Below are positions 1 to 17,044 of a stretch of 64,000 nt of DNA, piece by piece. Numbering within the stretch: the stretch's first letter is position 1; every line of letters starts with the position of its first letter. Origin of the DNA: Shinella sp. SUS2. Lineage in GTDB: Bacteria > Pseudomonadota > Alphaproteobacteria > Rhizobiales > Rhizobiaceae. The position numbers and the translations under genes were made by a program. The notes beneath the pieces were generated by a model that did no database searches, was not told the origin of the DNA, and saw only the letters and a list, made by a program, of their open reading frames with translations. The DNA lies in NCBI RefSeq assembly GCF_001262505.1, contig NZ_KQ410730.1:124001-188000 (forward strand). The letters are read 5' to 3'.

Positions 1-662
1 GACCTTGCCATCGCCCAAAGCCTTGCCACCATGCTGCAATCGGCGCGTGCGGTCATTTCCACCAACCAGGAGCGCATCAACGACCCCGCGCTGGGCGACA
101 AGGGTCTTTCGGGCGCGGCCGTACTGGAAAAGGCCATCGCCAACTACCGCCAGGCCACCGGCCGGGATCCGAACACCATCGATCCCGCCTCCTATGAAGG
201 ACGGCTCATCCGGGCGCAGATGGACGCGGTGGTCGAGGTGATGGACTCCAACCAGGAGACGATCAACGCCAAGGGCAAGGGCTTCAAGGGGTTCATACCC
301 GCCACCTTCACGCGTCTCGTCAACGAGGCCTTCGAGGCGCGTGCCGGCAAGGAGGCAAGCATGAAATTCACCGCGCCCCCCGTGCTGATCCGCAACCGCA
401 AGGCCCGGCCGGACGCCTTCGAGGCCGCGGCGATCCGCGACTATCTCGAAAAGGCCGACTGGCCGAAGGGCCAGATCTATTCGGCCATGGTTTTCGAGGA
501 GGGGCAGGAGAGGGCTCGCGTCATGGTGCCAGAGTACTACGTGCCCTCCTGTCTGACCTGTCACGGCGATCCGGCCGGCGAACTGGACGTGACCGGCTAT
601 CCGAAGGAGGGCGCCCATGAGGGCGATCTCGGCGGGGTGATCAGCATCGGGCTCATCCCGCA

Positions 663-666
<4 letters not shown>
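1..666 (+). CDS. Tll0287-like (DUF3365) haem-binding sensor protein, 5' end missing
   Basis: The reading frame is open from base 1, so the start and probably a signal or anchor segment lie upstream; at least 221 residues are present. The sequence resembles the Tll0287-like/DUF3365 domain, an extracytoplasmic sensor fold. Near the C-terminus it carries a c-type haem attachment motif, CLTCH (about bases 550-564), which suggests covalent haem and redox or gas sensing. The stop overlaps the ATG of the hybrid kinase that follows (663-666), so the two are translationally coupled and this protein probably feeds the kinase. The domain name comes from recalled family similarity; haem attachment is inferred from the motif alone. 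Confidence 0.75.
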
Positions 667-3406
<2,740 letters not shown>

Positions 3407-3410
<4 letters not shown>

Positions 3411-3778
3411 CCAAGATCCTGCTGGTCGAAGACAACGAGATGAACCGCGATATGCTCTCCCGCCGGCTGGAGCGGAAAGGCTACGAGGTGATCCTCGCCG
3501 AAGATGGCGAACAGGCCGTGGTGCGGGCGGGAACGGATGCGCCGGACCTCGTGCTGATGGATATCGGCCTGCCCGGCATCGACGGCTGCGAGGCGACGCG
3601 CCGCATCCGCAGCGGCCCGGCCGGTACGGGCCTGCCCATCATTGCGCTCACCGCCCATGCCATGAGCGTCGATGAGGCGCGGGCGCGCGAAGCCGGCTGC
3701 GACGACTTCGACACCAAGCCGGTGGACCTGCCACGCCTGCTCGGCAAGATGGAGCGGCTGCTGTCCGGACACGGGTAG
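3407..3778 (+). CDS. Single-domain response regulator (CheY/DivK-like)
   Basis: A 123-residue stand-alone receiver domain with acidic pocket Glu8-Asp9, phospho-acceptor Asp52 in LVLMDIGLPG, and the conserved Lys in FDTKPVD. It has no output domain, so it probably relays phosphate or acts by protein contact. The ATG overlaps the stop of the hybrid kinase (ATGA), which supports it as a direct partner. It ends 9 bp before the convergent ScfR-type regulator gene. Confidence 0.9.
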
Positions 3779-3787
3779 GGCTTTTGC

Positions 3788-5197
3788 TCAGGCGAGGCGA
3801 TAGGGGATCGTCTCGCGGATATCGGGATCGACCTGCAGGCGGCCGCGGATCGGCGGGACCGCCCGGCTCGGACAGTTGCCACGTTCGCACAGCCGGCAGG
3901 AAATGCCGATCGGCTCGAAGCGGGAGCGCTCGCCGATATCAAGGTCGTCCGCATAGACGAACTGGTCGGCATAGGAGACCTCGCAGCCGAAGGCGAGCAC
4001 ATAGCCCGTGCGCGTGGCGGCAAAACCGCCGGTGCCCTTGAAGGTCTGCGTTGCAAGACAGAGATAGCGCACCCCGTCGGGCGTCTCGGCAAGCTGGCGG
4101 ATGATGCCCTGCGGCACCTCGAAGGCCCGGTGGGCGTTCCACAGCGGACAGGCCGCGCCGAAGCGGGCGAATTGCAGCTTCGTCGCGCTGTGCCGCTTGG
4201 TGATGTTGCCGGCACGGTCGATCCTCGCGAAGAAGATCGGCACGCCCTTGTTGCCCGGCCGCTGCAGTGTCGAGAGCCGGTGGCAGACCTGCTCCAGCGA
4301 GGCCTCGAAACGGGCAGACAACAATTCGATATCGTGGCGCAGCGCCTGGGCGGCGGCAAGGAAATCGCTGTAGGGCATGACGAGGGCGCCGGCGAAATAG
4401 TTGTGCAGCCCGATGCGACAGATGTCCCTTGCTTCGTCCGTGCGAAAATTCGCCCGTTGGACGATCTCCTCGATCTCCCGCGCCGCATGGAGCTGGGAGA
4501 TCTGGTGGGCAAGCTGGAAGACCTGCGTCGGGTTCGCCGAGAGCCGGTTGAGGGTCAGGGTCTTCCGGTCGCGGTCATAGTGGCGCAGCGGGCTGTCATT
4601 GGTCTCCGCGAAAACGACCGAGACGCCGAACTGCTCCGCAAGATGGCGCACGAGGGCGGACCTGCGGTCGAAGCCCACACCGTAAAGGCCGGCCGCCAGC
4701 GTTTCGGCGAGAATGTCGAGCGTGTGCACGTAGTTGTCGACGAAATGGAAGAAGTCGCGCACCTCCTCATAGGGTGTGGCGCCGAGGCCGGGGGCGTTCT
4801 CGCGGTCGTGGTCGAGGCTCGCCAGCTGTTCGCTCTTGCGGCGATAGGCCTGGTGGGCGAGCACGAGCGCATGGGCCAGCGCCGGCGCGTTCTGCGAAAT
4901 CAGCTTGAGTTCCTGGAGGGAAGGGCTGAAACTCTCGAAGATCGGATCGGCGAGCGCCTCGCTGAGCGCCGAGAGCAGCCGGTCCGTCTCCCCGCGTGAC
5001 AGTTCGCTGATGTCAAGGTTGAACTTGTCGGCGAGCTGCAGCAGCACGGCGGCCGAGACGGAGCGCTGGTTGTTCTCGATCTGGTTGAGGTAGCTGGTAG
5101 AAATGCCGATGCGCTTGGCGAACTGGCTCTGCGTCTGCTGGCTCGCCACGCGCAGCTCGCGCACCTTCAGGCCGATGAAGAGTTTTCCGAGCGCCAT
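3788..5197 (-). CDS. ScfR/PccR-type short-chain acyl-CoA-responsive regulator (XRE HTH)
   Basis: A 469-residue regulator with an N-terminal Cro/C1-type helix-turn-helix (about 9-64, [17 protein letters not shown]), a central region and a C-terminal domain ending in a cysteine cluster (Cys434, Cys437, Cys442). This is the architecture of the ScfR family (RamB, PccR, MccR), which controls acetate or propionate metabolism in response to short-chain acyl-CoA. It is divergent from pccB, whose pathway it most likely controls. The intergenic region holds several TTTGCA half-sites. The frame stays open far upstream antisense to pccB, but the family-typical N-terminus starts at this ATG. Propionyl-CoA as ligand is inferred from context. 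Confidence 0.85.
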   Translation of the reverse strand: MALGKLFIGLKVRELRVASQQTQSQFAKRIGISTSYLNQIENNQRSVSAAVLLQLADKFNLDISELSRGETDRLLSALSEALADPIFESFSPSLQELKLISQNAPALAHALVLAHQAYRRKSEQLASLDHDRENAPGLGATPYEEVRDFFHFVDNYVHTLDILAETLAAGLYGVGFDRRSALVRHLAEQFGVSVVFAETNDSPLRHYDRDRKTLTLNRLSANPTQVFQLAHQISQLHAAREIEEIVQRANFRTDEARDICRIGLHNYFAGALVMPYSDFLAAAQALRHDIELLSARFEASLEQVCHRLSTLQRPGNKGVPIFFARIDRAGNITKRHSATKLQFARFGAACPLWNAHRAFEVPQGIIRQLAETPDGVRYLCLATQTFKGTGGFAATRTGYVLAFGCEVSYADQFVYADDLDIGERSRFEPIGISCRLCERGNCPSRAVPPIRGRLQVDPDIRETIPYRLA

Positions 5198-5202
5198 GTT
5201 CG

Positions 5203-5280
5203 CAATTTCGCAAGTTTCAGTTTGCAGATTTATAATTCCACATTTGCACCCGATCAAGGGTTCAGCAAATCCATGCAAAC
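5203..5280. promoter_or_regulatory. Cluster of TTTGCA half-sites between the ScfR-type gene and pccB
   Basis: The divergent control region carries TTTGCA at 5221-5226 and 5243-5248, its complement TGCAAA at 5274-5279, and degenerate copies at 5206-5213 (TTTCGCAA) and 5265-5270 (GCAAAT). ScfR-family regulators are recalled to bind TTTGCAAA-type repeats, so this is the probable operator for both genes. No convincing sigma-70 hexamer pair was identified. Confidence 0.5.
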
Positions 5281-5317
5281 CGGTATGAGTATCGATACGA
5301 CACCAGTGGGAGCCTTC

Positions 5318-6850
5318 ATGCGCGACATCCTTGAACAACTCGAACAACGCCGCAGCGAGGCAAGGCTCGGCGGCGGCCAGAAGCGCATCGACGCCCAACA
5401 CGGCAAGGGCAAGCTGACGGCGCGCGAGCGCATCGAGGTGCTGCTCGACGAGGGCTCCTTCGAGGAATACGACATGTACGTCACCCACCGGGCCGTCGAT
5501 TTCGGCATGGCGGGACAGACCTTCGCGGGCGACGGCGTCGTCACCGGCTGGGGCACGATCAACGGCCGCCAGGTCTATGTCTTCAGCCAGGATTTCACAG
5601 TCCTCGGCGGTTCGCTGTCGGAAACCCATGCCCAGAAGATCTGCAAGATCATGGATATGGCGGTGCGCAACGGCGCCCCGGTCATCGGCCTCAACGACAG
5701 CGGCGGCGCGCGCATCCAGGAAGGCGTCGCCTCGCTCGCCGGCTATGCCGAGGTCTTCCGCCGCAATGCGGAGGCTTCCGGCGTCATCCCGCAGATTTCC
5801 GTCATCATGGGCCCCTGCGCGGGCGGGGCCGTCTATTCGCCGGCCATGACCGATTTCATCTTCATGGTGCGCGACACGTCCTACATGTTCGTGACCGGCC
5901 CGGACGTGGTGAAGACCGTGACGAACGAGATCGTCACCGCCGAGGAACTCGGCGGCGCCGGCACCCATACGAAGAAATCCTCGGTCGCCGACGCGGCCTA
6001 TGAGAACGACATCGAGACGCTGGAAAATGTCCGGCTGCTCTTCGATTTCCTGCCGCTCAACAACCGGGAAAAGCCGCCGGTCCGTCCGTTCCACGACGAT
6101 CCCGCACGCCTCGAGATGCGCCTCGACAGCCTCGTGCCCGAAAGCTCGACCAAGCCTTACGACATGAAGGAGCTGATCCTGGCGCTGGCCGACGAGGGCG
6201 ACTTCTTCGAATTGCAGGAGGCCTTCGCCCGCAACATCATCACCGGCTTCATCCGGCTGGAAGGCCAGACGGTCGGCGTCGTCGCCAACCAGCCGATGGT
6301 GCTGGCCGGTTGCCTCGACATCGATTCCGCCCGCAAGGCCGCGAAATTCGTGCGCTTCTGCGATGCCTTCTCGATCCCGCTCCTGACCCTTGTCGACGTG
6401 CCCGGCTTCCTGCCCGGCACCGCACAGGAATATAACGGCATCATCAAGCACGGCGCCAAGCTGCTCTTCGCCTACAGTCAGGCGACCGTCCCGATGGTGA
6501 CGCTGATCACCCGCAAGGCCTATGGCGGGGCCTATGACGTCATGGCCTCCAAGCATATCGGCGCCGACGTCAATTATGCCTGGCCCACCGCCGAGATCGC
6601 CGTCATGGGCGCCAAGGGCGCAACTGAAATCCTCTATCGCTCGGAACTCGGCGATGCGGAAAAGATCGCCGCCCGCACGAAGGAATACGAGGAGCGCTTC
6701 GCCAATCCCTTCGTCGCCGCCGAGCGCGGCTTCATCGACGAGGTGATCATGCCGCATTCCTCGCGCCGGCGCATCGCCCGGGCCTTCGCATCGCTGAAGA
6801 ACAAGCAGGTGGAGACGCGCTGGAAGAAGCACGACACGATACCCCTTTGA
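5318..6850 (+). CDS. pccB: Propionyl-CoA carboxylase beta (carboxyltransferase) subunit
   Basis: A 510-residue carboxyltransferase, the usual length for PccB. It transfers CO2 from carboxybiotin on PccA to propionyl-CoA, giving (S)-methylmalonyl-CoA in the cytoplasm. Visible hallmarks are [12 protein letters not shown] and [20 protein letters not shown] in the N-terminal half, and [12 protein letters not shown] in the C-terminal half (the oxyanion-hole glycine motifs of the acyl-CoA carboxylase family). The chosen ATG follows GGGAG by 5 bases and gives [12 protein letters not shown], the family-typical beginning; the frame extends about 32 codons further upstream without a better ribosome site. 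First gene of the propionate block. Confidence 0.95.
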   Translation: MRDILEQLEQRRSEARLGGGQKRIDAQHGKGKLTARERIEVLLDEGSFEEYDMYVTHRAVDFGMAGQTFAGDGVVTGWGTINGRQVYVFSQDFTVLGGSLSETHAQKICKIMDMAVRNGAPVIGLNDSGGARIQEGVASLAGYAEVFRRNAEASGVIPQISVIMGPCAGGAVYSPAMTDFIFMVRDTSYMFVTGPDVVKTVTNEIVTAEELGGAGTHTKKSSVADAAYENDIETLENVRLLFDFLPLNNREKPPVRPFHDDPARLEMRLDSLVPESSTKPYDMKELILALADEGDFFELQEAFARNIITGFIRLEGQTVGVVANQPMVLAGCLDIDSARKAAKFVRFCDAFSIPLLTLVDVPGFLPGTAQEYNGIIKHGAKLLFAYSQATVPMVTLITRKAYGGAYDVMASKHIGADVNYAWPTAEIAVMGAKGATEILYRSELGDAEKIAARTKEYEERFANPFVAAERGFIDEVIMPHSSRRRIARAFASLKNKQVETRWKKHDTIPL

Positions 6851-6864
6851 CGAGGACGGAGAGG

Positions 6865-7146
6865 ATGGAACGGCCGGAACTGACGCCGGAGGAGGCGCGC
6901 AAGGATCACTGGCACATGCTGCGCTTCATGATGCTGCATGCGCTCGTCGGCGGCCTGATCGGCGCGGCGACGGCCGCCGCCGTCATTCTCCTCGACATCG
7001 GCGGCATCGGCACGCGCATCGCCCGCGCGGCGGACCCGGTGATGCCGGTCCTCCTGCTTGTCGTGCCCTTCGCCTCGCTGTTCGGCGGGGCCGCGACGGC
7101 CTCGGCCATCCTGCTGATGCCCTATGAGAAGAAATACAAAGATTAA
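6865..7146 (+). CDS. Small two-helix membrane protein within the pcc operon
   Basis: A 93-residue protein with two hydrophobic segments (about 23-44 and 62-89) joined by a short loop, a charged N-terminus and a basic C-terminal tail (YEKKYKD). It lies between pccB (14 bp gap) and pccA (24 bp gap) on the same strand, so it is probably co-transcribed with them. The ATG is preceded by GAGGA and GGAG. I do not recognise a named family; its position suggests a link to propionyl-CoA carboxylase or its membrane surroundings, but no function can be read from the sequence. Confidence 0.75.
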   Translation: MERPELTPEEARKDHWHMLRFMMLHALVGGLIGAATAAAVILLDIGGIGTRIARAADPVMPVLLLVVPFASLFGGAATASAILLMPYEKKYKD

Positions 7147-7170
7147 GAGACCGGGACCGGAAGACACCTG

Positions 7171-9189
<2,019 letters not shown>

Positions 9190-9229
9190 TGGCAGACGAG
9201 CTTGACCGCAGCCGGCAGGAGGGCGCCCG

Positions 9230-11368
9230 ATGAGTGAAAAGACGATCGCCGACTGGGAGGCGCTGGCCGAGAAGGAGCTGAAGGCCTCGCCGGAAACGCT
9301 GACCTGGCAGACGCCCGAGGGCATTGCCGTAAAACCGCTCTATACCGCCGCCGACATCGAGGGCATCGAGCACCTCGCCTCGCTGCCCGGCTTTGCGCCC
9401 TTCGTGCGCGGGCCGCGCGCGACCATGTATGCGGGGCGGCCGTGGACCATCCGGCAATATGCCGGCTTCTCCACCGCCGAGGCCTCGAACGCCTTCTACC
9501 GGAAGAATCTGGCCGCCGGGCAGCAGGGCGTGTCGGTCGCTTTCGACCTCGCCACCCATCGCGGCTATGACAGCGACCATCCGCGCGTCGTCGGCGATGT
9601 CGGCAAGGCGGGCGTCGCCATCGACAGCGTCGAGGACATGAAGATCCTGTTCGACGGTATCCCGCTGGAAAAGATCTCCGTGTCGATGACGATGAACGGC
9701 GCCGTCATCCCCATCCTCGCCAGCTTCATCGTGGCGGGCGAGGAGCAGGGCGTCCCGCGCGAAAAGCTGTCGGGGACTATCCAGAACGACATCCTCAAGG
9801 AGTTCATGGTCCGCAACACCTACATCTACCCGCCGGCTCCCTCCATGCGGATCATCGCCGACATCATCGAATATACCGCGCGGCAGATGCCGAAGTTCAA
9901 CTCCATCTCGATCTCCGGCTACCACATGCAGGAGGCCGGGGCGACGCTGGTACAGGAACTGGCCTTCACGCTGGCGGACGGGCGCGAATATGTCCGTGCC
10001 GCGCTTGCCAAGGGGCTCGACGTCGACGATTTCGCCGGGCGCCTCTCCTTCTTCTTCGCCATCGGCATGAACTTCTTCATGGAGGCTGCCAAGCTGCGCG
10101 CGGCGCGTCTCCTGTGGACGCGCATCATGCAGGAATTCGAGCCAAAGAAGCCGTCCTCGCTGATGCTGCGCACCCATTGCCAGACCTCCGGCGTCTCGCT
10201 GCAGGAGCAGGACCCCTACAACAACGTCATCCGCACCGCCTATGAGGCGCTGTCGGCCGCGCTCGGCGGCACCCAGTCGCTGCACACCAATGCGCTCGAC
10301 GAGGCGATCGCGCTGCCGACGGAGTTTTCCGCCCGCATCGCCCGCAACACCCAGCTCATCCTGCAGAACGAGACGGGCGTGACGAAGGTCGTCGATCCGC
10401 TCGCCGGCTCCTATTATGTCGAGAGCCTCACCAACGAACTGGCGGAAAAGGCCTGGGCGCTGATCGAGGACGTCGAGGCGATGGGCGGCATGACGAAGGC
10501 CGTCGATGCCGGCCTGCCGAAGCGGCTGATCGAGGAGGCGGCGACGCGCCGGCAGGCAGCGGTCGACAAGGGCGAAGAGGTGATCGTCGGCGTCAACAGG
10601 TTCCGCCTGGAGGACGAGGCGCCGATCGACACGCTGGAGATCGACAACACCGCCGTCCGCTCGTCGCAGATCAAGCGGCTCGAAGCGATCCGGCGCCGGC
10701 GGGATTCCGCTGCCGTCACGGCCGCGCTCGCGCGCCTTGAGGAGGTCGCCCGCACCGGCGAGGGCAACATTCTGGACGCGGCCGTCGACTGTGCCCGCGC
10801 CAGAGCCACCGTGGGCGAGATCTCCGATGCCATGCGTGCGGTCTTCGGCAACCATGTCGCCGAGCCCAAGGTCGTGCGCAACATCTATGGCAAGGCCTAT
10901 GAGGGCGAGCCGGAACTGTCGGTCCTGACCGAACGTCTCGACGGCGTCGCCACCAAGCTCGGGCGCAAGCCGCGCGTCATGGTCGCAAAACTCGGGCAGG
11001 ACGGCCACGACCGCGGCGCCAAGGTGATCGCCTCGGCCTTCGGCGACCTCGGCTTCGATGTTCTGGCGGGGCCGTTGTTCCAGACACCGGAGGAGGCGGC
11101 CGCCATGGCCGCCGCGAAGGAGGTCGACGTCATCGGCGTCTCCTCGCTCGCCGCCGGCCACAAGACATTGATGCCGCAGCTTGCCGAGGCCCTGAAGACG
11201 ACGGGCGGCGAGGACATCATCGTCGTCTGCGGCGGGGTCATCCCGCGGCAGGACTACTCCTATCTGATGGACAACGGCGTGGCCGCCGTCTTCGGCCCGG
11301 GCACCAACGTGCTCGATGCCGCCCGGACGGTGCTCGACCTGATCGAAGGCCGCCGCAGGAACCAGTGA
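9230..11368 (+). CDS. bhbA: Methylmalonyl-CoA mutase (single-polypeptide, B12-dependent)
   Basis: A 712-residue adenosylcobalamin mutase converting (R)-methylmalonyl-CoA to succinyl-CoA. The substrate-binding barrel is N-terminal and the B12-binding domain C-terminal, with the base-off DxHxxG motif at Asp591-Gly-His593-Asp-Arg-Gly596. The specificity residues are those of true methylmalonyl-CoA mutase: Tyr77 in RQYAGF and Arg195 in EFMVRNTY, spaced 118 residues apart like Tyr89/Arg207 of the Propionibacterium enzyme. It follows pccA by 40 bp and precedes the epimerase by 7 bp. Compare the paralogue at 18030-19730, which has different residues at these positions. Confidence 0.95.
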   Translation: MSEKTIADWEALAEKELKASPETLTWQTPEGIAVKPLYTAADIEGIEHLASLPGFAPFVRGPRATMYAGRPWTIRQYAGFSTAEASNAFYRKNLAAGQQGVSVAFDLATHRGYDSDHPRVVGDVGKAGVAIDSVEDMKILFDGIPLEKISVSMTMNGAVIPILASFIVAGEEQGVPREKLSGTIQNDILKEFMVRNTYIYPPAPSMRIIADIIEYTARQMPKFNSISISGYHMQEAGATLVQELAFTLADGREYVRAALAKGLDVDDFAGRLSFFFAIGMNFFMEAAKLRAARLLWTRIMQEFEPKKPSSLMLRTHCQTSGVSLQEQDPYNNVIRTAYEALSAALGGTQSLHTNALDEAIALPTEFSARIARNTQLILQNETGVTKVVDPLAGSYYVESLTNELAEKAWALIEDVEAMGGMTKAVDAGLPKRLIEEAATRRQAAVDKGEEVIVGVNRFRLEDEAPIDTLEIDNTAVRSSQIKRLEAIRRRRDSAAVTAALARLEEVARTGEGNILDAAVDCARARATVGEISDAMRAVFGNHVAEPKVVRNIYGKAYEGEPELSVLTERLDGVATKLGRKPRVMVAKLGQDGHDRGAKVIASAFGDLGFDVLAGPLFQTPEEAAAMAAAKEVDVIGVSSLAAGHKTLMPQLAEALKTTGGEDIIVVCGGVIPRQDYSYLMDNGVAAVFGPGTNVLDAARTVLDLIEGRRRNQ

Positions 11369-11375
11369 GGTCAGC

Positions 11376-11777
11376 ATGCTGAAGCGCGTCAACCATATCG
11401 CCATCGCCGTCCCGGATCTGGCAGCGGCGGCCAGCCGCTACCGCGATCTCGGCGTCACCACGACCGAGCCGCAGGAGCTGCCGGAACACGGCGTGCGCAT
11501 CGTCTTCGTGGAGTTCGAGAACACCAAGATCGAGCTTCTGGAGCCGCTGGGGCCGAATTCGCCCATCGCCGCCTTTCTGGAGCGCCAGCCGGCGGGCGGC
11601 ATCCACCATGTCTGCTTCGACGTGGACGACATTTCGGCGGCCATCGGCACGGCGACGGCGAACGGCATCCGTCTGCTCGGCGGCGGTGAGCCGAAGATCG
11701 GCGCACACGGCAATCCCGTCGTCTTCGCCCATCCCAAGGATTTCCAGGGCACGCTCGTCGAGTTCGAGGAGAACTGA
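11376..11777 (+). CDS. mce: Methylmalonyl-CoA epimerase
   Basis: A 133-residue vicinal-oxygen-chelate (glyoxalase-fold) protein that racemises (S)- to (R)-methylmalonyl-CoA, linking propionyl-CoA carboxylase to the mutase. It has the family N-terminus (VNHIAIAVPDL, metal ligand His7), a central GGIHHVCFDVDD segment with the second metal His, and the C-terminal acidic ligand region (LVEFEEN). It starts 7 bp after the mutase stop and completes the four-enzyme propionyl-CoA to succinyl-CoA route. Confidence 0.93.
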   Translation: MLKRVNHIAIAVPDLAAAASRYRDLGVTTTEPQELPEHGVRIVFVEFENTKIELLEPLGPNSPIAAFLERQPAGGIHHVCFDVDDISAAIGTATANGIRLLGGGEPKIGAHGNPVVFAHPKDFQGTLVEFEEN

Positions 11778-11789
11778 CGGGAGGCCACC

Positions 11790-12788
11790 CTACGCCTCCA
11801 TCTCGCCCGCGCTGCGCCGGAAGACGGCCGGGGATTTCCCGGTCCACTTGCGGAAGGCGCGGTAGAAGGCGCTCGGCTCGGAAAAGCCGAGGTCGGCGGC
11901 AAGCTGCGTGACATTGGCATGGCCGTCCGCAAGCGCCTCCATGGCGAGCGCGCGGCGCAGGTCATCCTTGATCTCCCGATAGGTCTGCCCCTCCAGCTTC
12001 AGCCGCCGCCGCAGGCTCGGCGCGGGAATGCGCATGCGTCCGGCCAGCTCCTCGAAACCCGGCCAGGCCTGCGGCGCGAGGCCGCCGAGACGCTGGCGGA
12101 TGGCGGCCGACAGGCCCATGTCATGTCGGTAGCGAACGAGGAGATTGCCCGGCGCGTGGCGGAGAAATTCCCTCAGCGCGCGCTCGTCGCGGATGGTCGG
12201 CAGGTTCAGGAACTCCGCATCGAAGACCAGCCGCGTCTCCGGCTGGTCGAAGCGCACCGGCGCGCCGAAGAACAGGCGGTAGTCGGTGCCGGCCGGCGGC
12301 GCGCTGCAGCGGAAATCGACCCAGCGGATCGGCAGCCGCCGTCCGATCAGCCAGCAATTGACCCCGTGCACGATGATCCAGAAGGTACGGTAGGCGAAGG
12401 CCGAGCGCGGCCCGCCCGCATCCCTCAGCACGATCTGCGCCAGCCCCTCCTCGACGACCAGCGTGCCGCGGGGGTCGTCGAGCACGACCTTGAGGAACCG
12501 CAGGGCCCGCCGTAGTGCATGTTCCAGCGTCGCCGTCGAGAGGATGGCCTGACAGAGCAGCGCGAAGGAGCCGGCACGCATGGGCCGCGCGCCTTCGCCG
12601 AAGAACTCGTCGTCCATGGTGCGGGCCACCGCGTGCCAGAAGGCACCGTATCGCTCAGCCGGAATGGGGCCGGTGATGACCGGCGGAAGGCCCGCTTCGG
12701 CGAGAAGCGGCGCGGCCTCCACCCCCTGCCGCCGCAGGCATTCGAGCGTGTCGTCCATGAAACAGGGCGCGATCATGCGGCGTTCCAT
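11790..12788 (-). CDS. AraC-family transcriptional regulator
   Basis: A 332-residue regulator. The N-terminal part resembles the arabinose-binding/OruR-type effector domain (about 20-200) and the C-terminal about 100 residues form the AraC double helix-turn-helix ([17 protein letters not shown], then [20 protein letters not shown]). It converges on the epimerase gene and diverges, across a 320-bp gap, from the LivJ-type binding-protein gene. Its effector cannot be read; possible targets are that binding protein or the catabolic genes beyond it. Confidence 0.85.
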   Translation of the reverse strand: MERRMIAPCFMDDTLECLRRQGVEAAPLLAEAGLPPVITGPIPAERYGAFWHAVARTMDDEFFGEGARPMRAGSFALLCQAILSTATLEHALRRALRFLKVVLDDPRGTLVVEEGLAQIVLRDAGGPRSAFAYRTFWIIVHGVNCWLIGRRLPIRWVDFRCSAPPAGTDYRLFFGAPVRFDQPETRLVFDAEFLNLPTIRDERALREFLRHAPGNLLVRYRHDMGLSAAIRQRLGGLAPQAWPGFEELAGRMRIPAPSLRRRLKLEGQTYREIKDDLRRALAMEALADGHANVTQLAADLGFSEPSAFYRAFRKWTGKSPAVFRRSAGEMEA

Positions 12789-13108
12789 GCGGCCTGCCCT
12801 CCATCCCTATGGCAAAAGCGATCACGAAATCTGAAACCTTCGGTCATTGCATACCATATTTCTCCGCCGCATCATCCCCTCTCATAAGAAGGGGAGCCGG
12901 ATGGCATGAGGCCGAGGCGCCGCGTCTTCGCCGCCTGACAGGGCGGCCGGCGGGGCAGGGAGCCCGAACCACCCGCCGGACACAGTCCGACATCATCAAG
13001 ACCGAATGCCTGGCGGGTGTCTTCACGCGCCGGATGGCGTTCTGCGCCGATCGTGGGCAGCGCAGCAAAGCCTCAACCATCGCCCGCAGCCAAACTGGGA
13101 GCGCATCC
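12789..13108. promoter_or_regulatory. Divergent intergenic region, AraC-type regulator / LivJ-type binding protein
   Basis: A 320-bp stretch without a convincing gene. It holds an inverted repeat TCCCCT-N9-AGGGGA (12875-12895) that could be an operator or leader hairpin, and a GGGAG ribosome site (13097-13101) for the binding protein. Both divergent promoters must lie here, but no clear -35/-10 pair could be called. The frame of the binding protein stays open through most of this stretch; that extension lacks the signal-peptide start and was rejected. Confidence 0.4.
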
Positions 13109-14227
13109 ATGAAAAAATTCTTCTTGTCGTCGGTGGTCCTGACGTCTCTGGTCCTGTCCGGCGGCAGTGCCTTCGCCGACATCGTCATCGGCGTCGCCGG
13201 CCCCATCACCGGCCCGAACGCCGCCTTCGGCGCGCAGTTCGTCAAGGGCGCCGAGCAGGCGGCCGCCAACATCAACGCCGCTGGCGGTGTGCTCGGCGAA
13301 CAGGTGAAGATAGTCATCGGCGACGACGTCTCGGATCCGAAGCAGGGCATCTCGGTTGCCAACAAGTTCGTCGCCGACGGCGTCCACTATGTCGTCGGCC
13401 ATTTCAACTCCGGCGTCTCGATCCCGGCCTCGGAGGTCTATGCGGAAAACGGCGTGCTGCAGATCACGCCTGCCTCGACCAACCCGCAATTCACCGAGCG
13501 CAGCCTGTGGAACACCTTCCGCACCTGCGGGCGCGACGACCAGCAGGGCAGGGTGGCGGCGGCCTATATCGCGGCCAATTTCAAGGACGCGAAGATCGCG
13601 ATCGTCCATGACAAGACACCCTACGGCCAGGGCCTCGTCGACGTCGCAAAGCAGGAGCTGAACGGCGCGGGCATCACCGAGGTCCTCTATGAAGGCATCA
13701 CCGGCGGCGAGAAGGATTTCTCCGCGCTGATCGCCAAAATGAAGGCGGCCGGCGTCACGCTGATCTATTTCGGCGGCCTGCACACCGAGGCCGGCCTGAT
13801 CATGCGCCAATCGGCCGACCAGGGGCTGAAGGCGACGCTGTTCTCCGGCGACGGCATGGTCTCCAGCGAACTGGCGCAGATCGCGGGCGACGCCGTCGTC
13901 GGCACGCTGAACACCTTTGCCCCCGACCCGCGCCGCAACCCGGCGGCCAAGGACGTGGTCGAGGCCTTCCGCACCGCCGGCTTCGAACCGGAAGCCTATA
14001 CGCTCTACTCCTACATCGCCGTGCAGATCATCGCGTCCGCCATCGAGAAGACGGGCTCGGCCGAGGATGCGCAGAAGGTCGCCGAGACCATCAAGTCCGG
14101 CGGACCCTGGGCGACGGCGCTGGGCGAGATCGGCTACGACGCCAAGGGCGACATCAACCGCCCGGACTATGTCATCTACGAATGGCGCAAGGGCGAGGAC
14201 GGCAAACCGACCTATTTCGAGAAATAG
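13109..14227 (+). CDS. Branched-chain amino acid-type ABC periplasmic binding protein (LivJ/LivK family)
   Basis: A 372-residue periplasmic type I binding protein. A signal peptide ([16 protein letters not shown], Ala-Phe-Ala cleavage near residue 23) precedes the LivJ-like mature part ([20 protein letters not shown], then [16 protein letters not shown] and [12 protein letters not shown]). The family binds leucine/isoleucine/valine and, in many relatives, other small carboxylates or amino acids. The ATG has GGGAG 7 bases upstream. No permease or ATPase genes adjoin it, so it is an orphan subunit. Its position beside the dialkylglycine/acyl-CoA mutase operon suggests a ligand used there, such as a branched amino or hydroxy acid, but this is inference. 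Confidence 0.88.
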   Translation: MKKFFLSSVVLTSLVLSGGSAFADIVIGVAGPITGPNAAFGAQFVKGAEQAAANINAAGGVLGEQVKIVIGDDVSDPKQGISVANKFVADGVHYVVGHFNSGVSIPASEVYAENGVLQITPASTNPQFTERSLWNTFRTCGRDDQQGRVAAAYIAANFKDAKIAIVHDKTPYGQGLVDVAKQELNGAGITEVLYEGITGGEKDFSALIAKMKAAGVTLIYFGGLHTEAGLIMRQSADQGLKATLFSGDGMVSSELAQIAGDAVVGTLNTFAPDPRRNPAAKDVVEAFRTAGFEPEAYTLYSYIAVQIIASAIEKTGSAEDAQKVAETIKSGGPWATALGEIGYDAKGDINRPDYVIYEWRKGEDGKPTYFEK

Positions 14228-14254
14228 GTCGCAGGCCATCGCTTGGGAACAGGG

Positions 14255-14284
14255 CGGCCGCGGCGGGGAGACCTGCCGCGGCCG
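14255..14284. terminator. Bidirectional hairpin between convergent genes
   Basis: A perfect 10-bp stem (CGGCCGCGGC at 14255-14264, GCCGCGGCCG at 14275-14284) with a 10-base loop lies between the binding-protein stop and the LysR stop. It has no clear T-tract, but its site between convergent genes suits transcription termination from both sides. Confidence 0.6.
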
Positions 14285-14290
14285 TTCGCG

Positions 14291-16572
<2,282 letters not shown>

Positions 16573-16585
16573 GGAGAAAGAACGG

Positions 16586-17044
16586 ATGCGCGACGCGACC
16601 CTTGCCGGCGAAAGCCTTTCCACCGGGCCGGACGAGACCCCCGACACCATCCGCGTCCTCGTCGCCAAGCTCGGCCTCGACGGCCATGACCGGGGTGCCA
16701 AGGTGGTGGCGCGCATCCTGCGCGATGCGGGCATGGAGGTCGTTTACACCGGCCTCTACAAGACACCGAAGGACGTCGTGCAGGCGGCGATCCAGGAGGA
16801 TGTCGACGTCATCGGCGTCAGCCTGCTCTCCGGCTCGCATGTCCCGCTGTTCCGGGAACTCGGCCGCTGCCTGCGCGAGGAGGGGGCCGGGCACATCCTC
16901 GTCGTCGCCGGCGGGGTCATTCCCGAGCAGGACTATCCCGCTCTGCTGGAGGGCGGCGTCGATGCCATCGTTCCCCAGGAGGCCCGTTCTGACCTGATCG
17001 TCACGACGATCACCGATCTCGTCACGGCACGTGGCCGGATATGA
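16586..17044 (+). CDS. B12-binding small subunit of an acyl-CoA mutase (HcmB/IcmB-like)
   Basis: A 152-residue cobalamin-binding domain with the base-off motif Asp32-Gly-His34-Asp-Arg-Gly37, the SLLSGSH segment and the [11 protein letters not shown] glycine motif. Unlike the fused methylmalonyl-CoA mutase at 9230-11368, this domain is a separate subunit. That is the arrangement of isobutyryl-CoA and 2-hydroxyisobutyryl-CoA mutases, and its partner is encoded two genes downstream. The ATG was chosen after AGGGAG in the leader; the stop overlaps the MeaB start (ATGA). Confidence 0.9.
   Translation: MRDATLAGESLSTGPDETPDTIRVLVAKLGLDGHDRGAKVVARILRDAGMEVVYTGLYKTPKDVVQAAIQEDVDVIGVSLLSGSHVPLFRELGRCLREEGAGHILVVAGGVIPEQDYPALLEGGVDAIVPQEARSDLIVTTITDLVTARGRI

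Noticed and set aside
5198..6832. Upstream extension of the ScfR-type gene into a 1014-codon minus-strand frame
   Set aside because: The extra part is antisense to pccB, has no family similarity, and the recognised HTH start lies at 5197.
12809..13108. 100-residue N-terminal extension of the LivJ-type protein
   Set aside because: It would bury the clear signal peptide that begins at 13109, which has its own GGGAG site.
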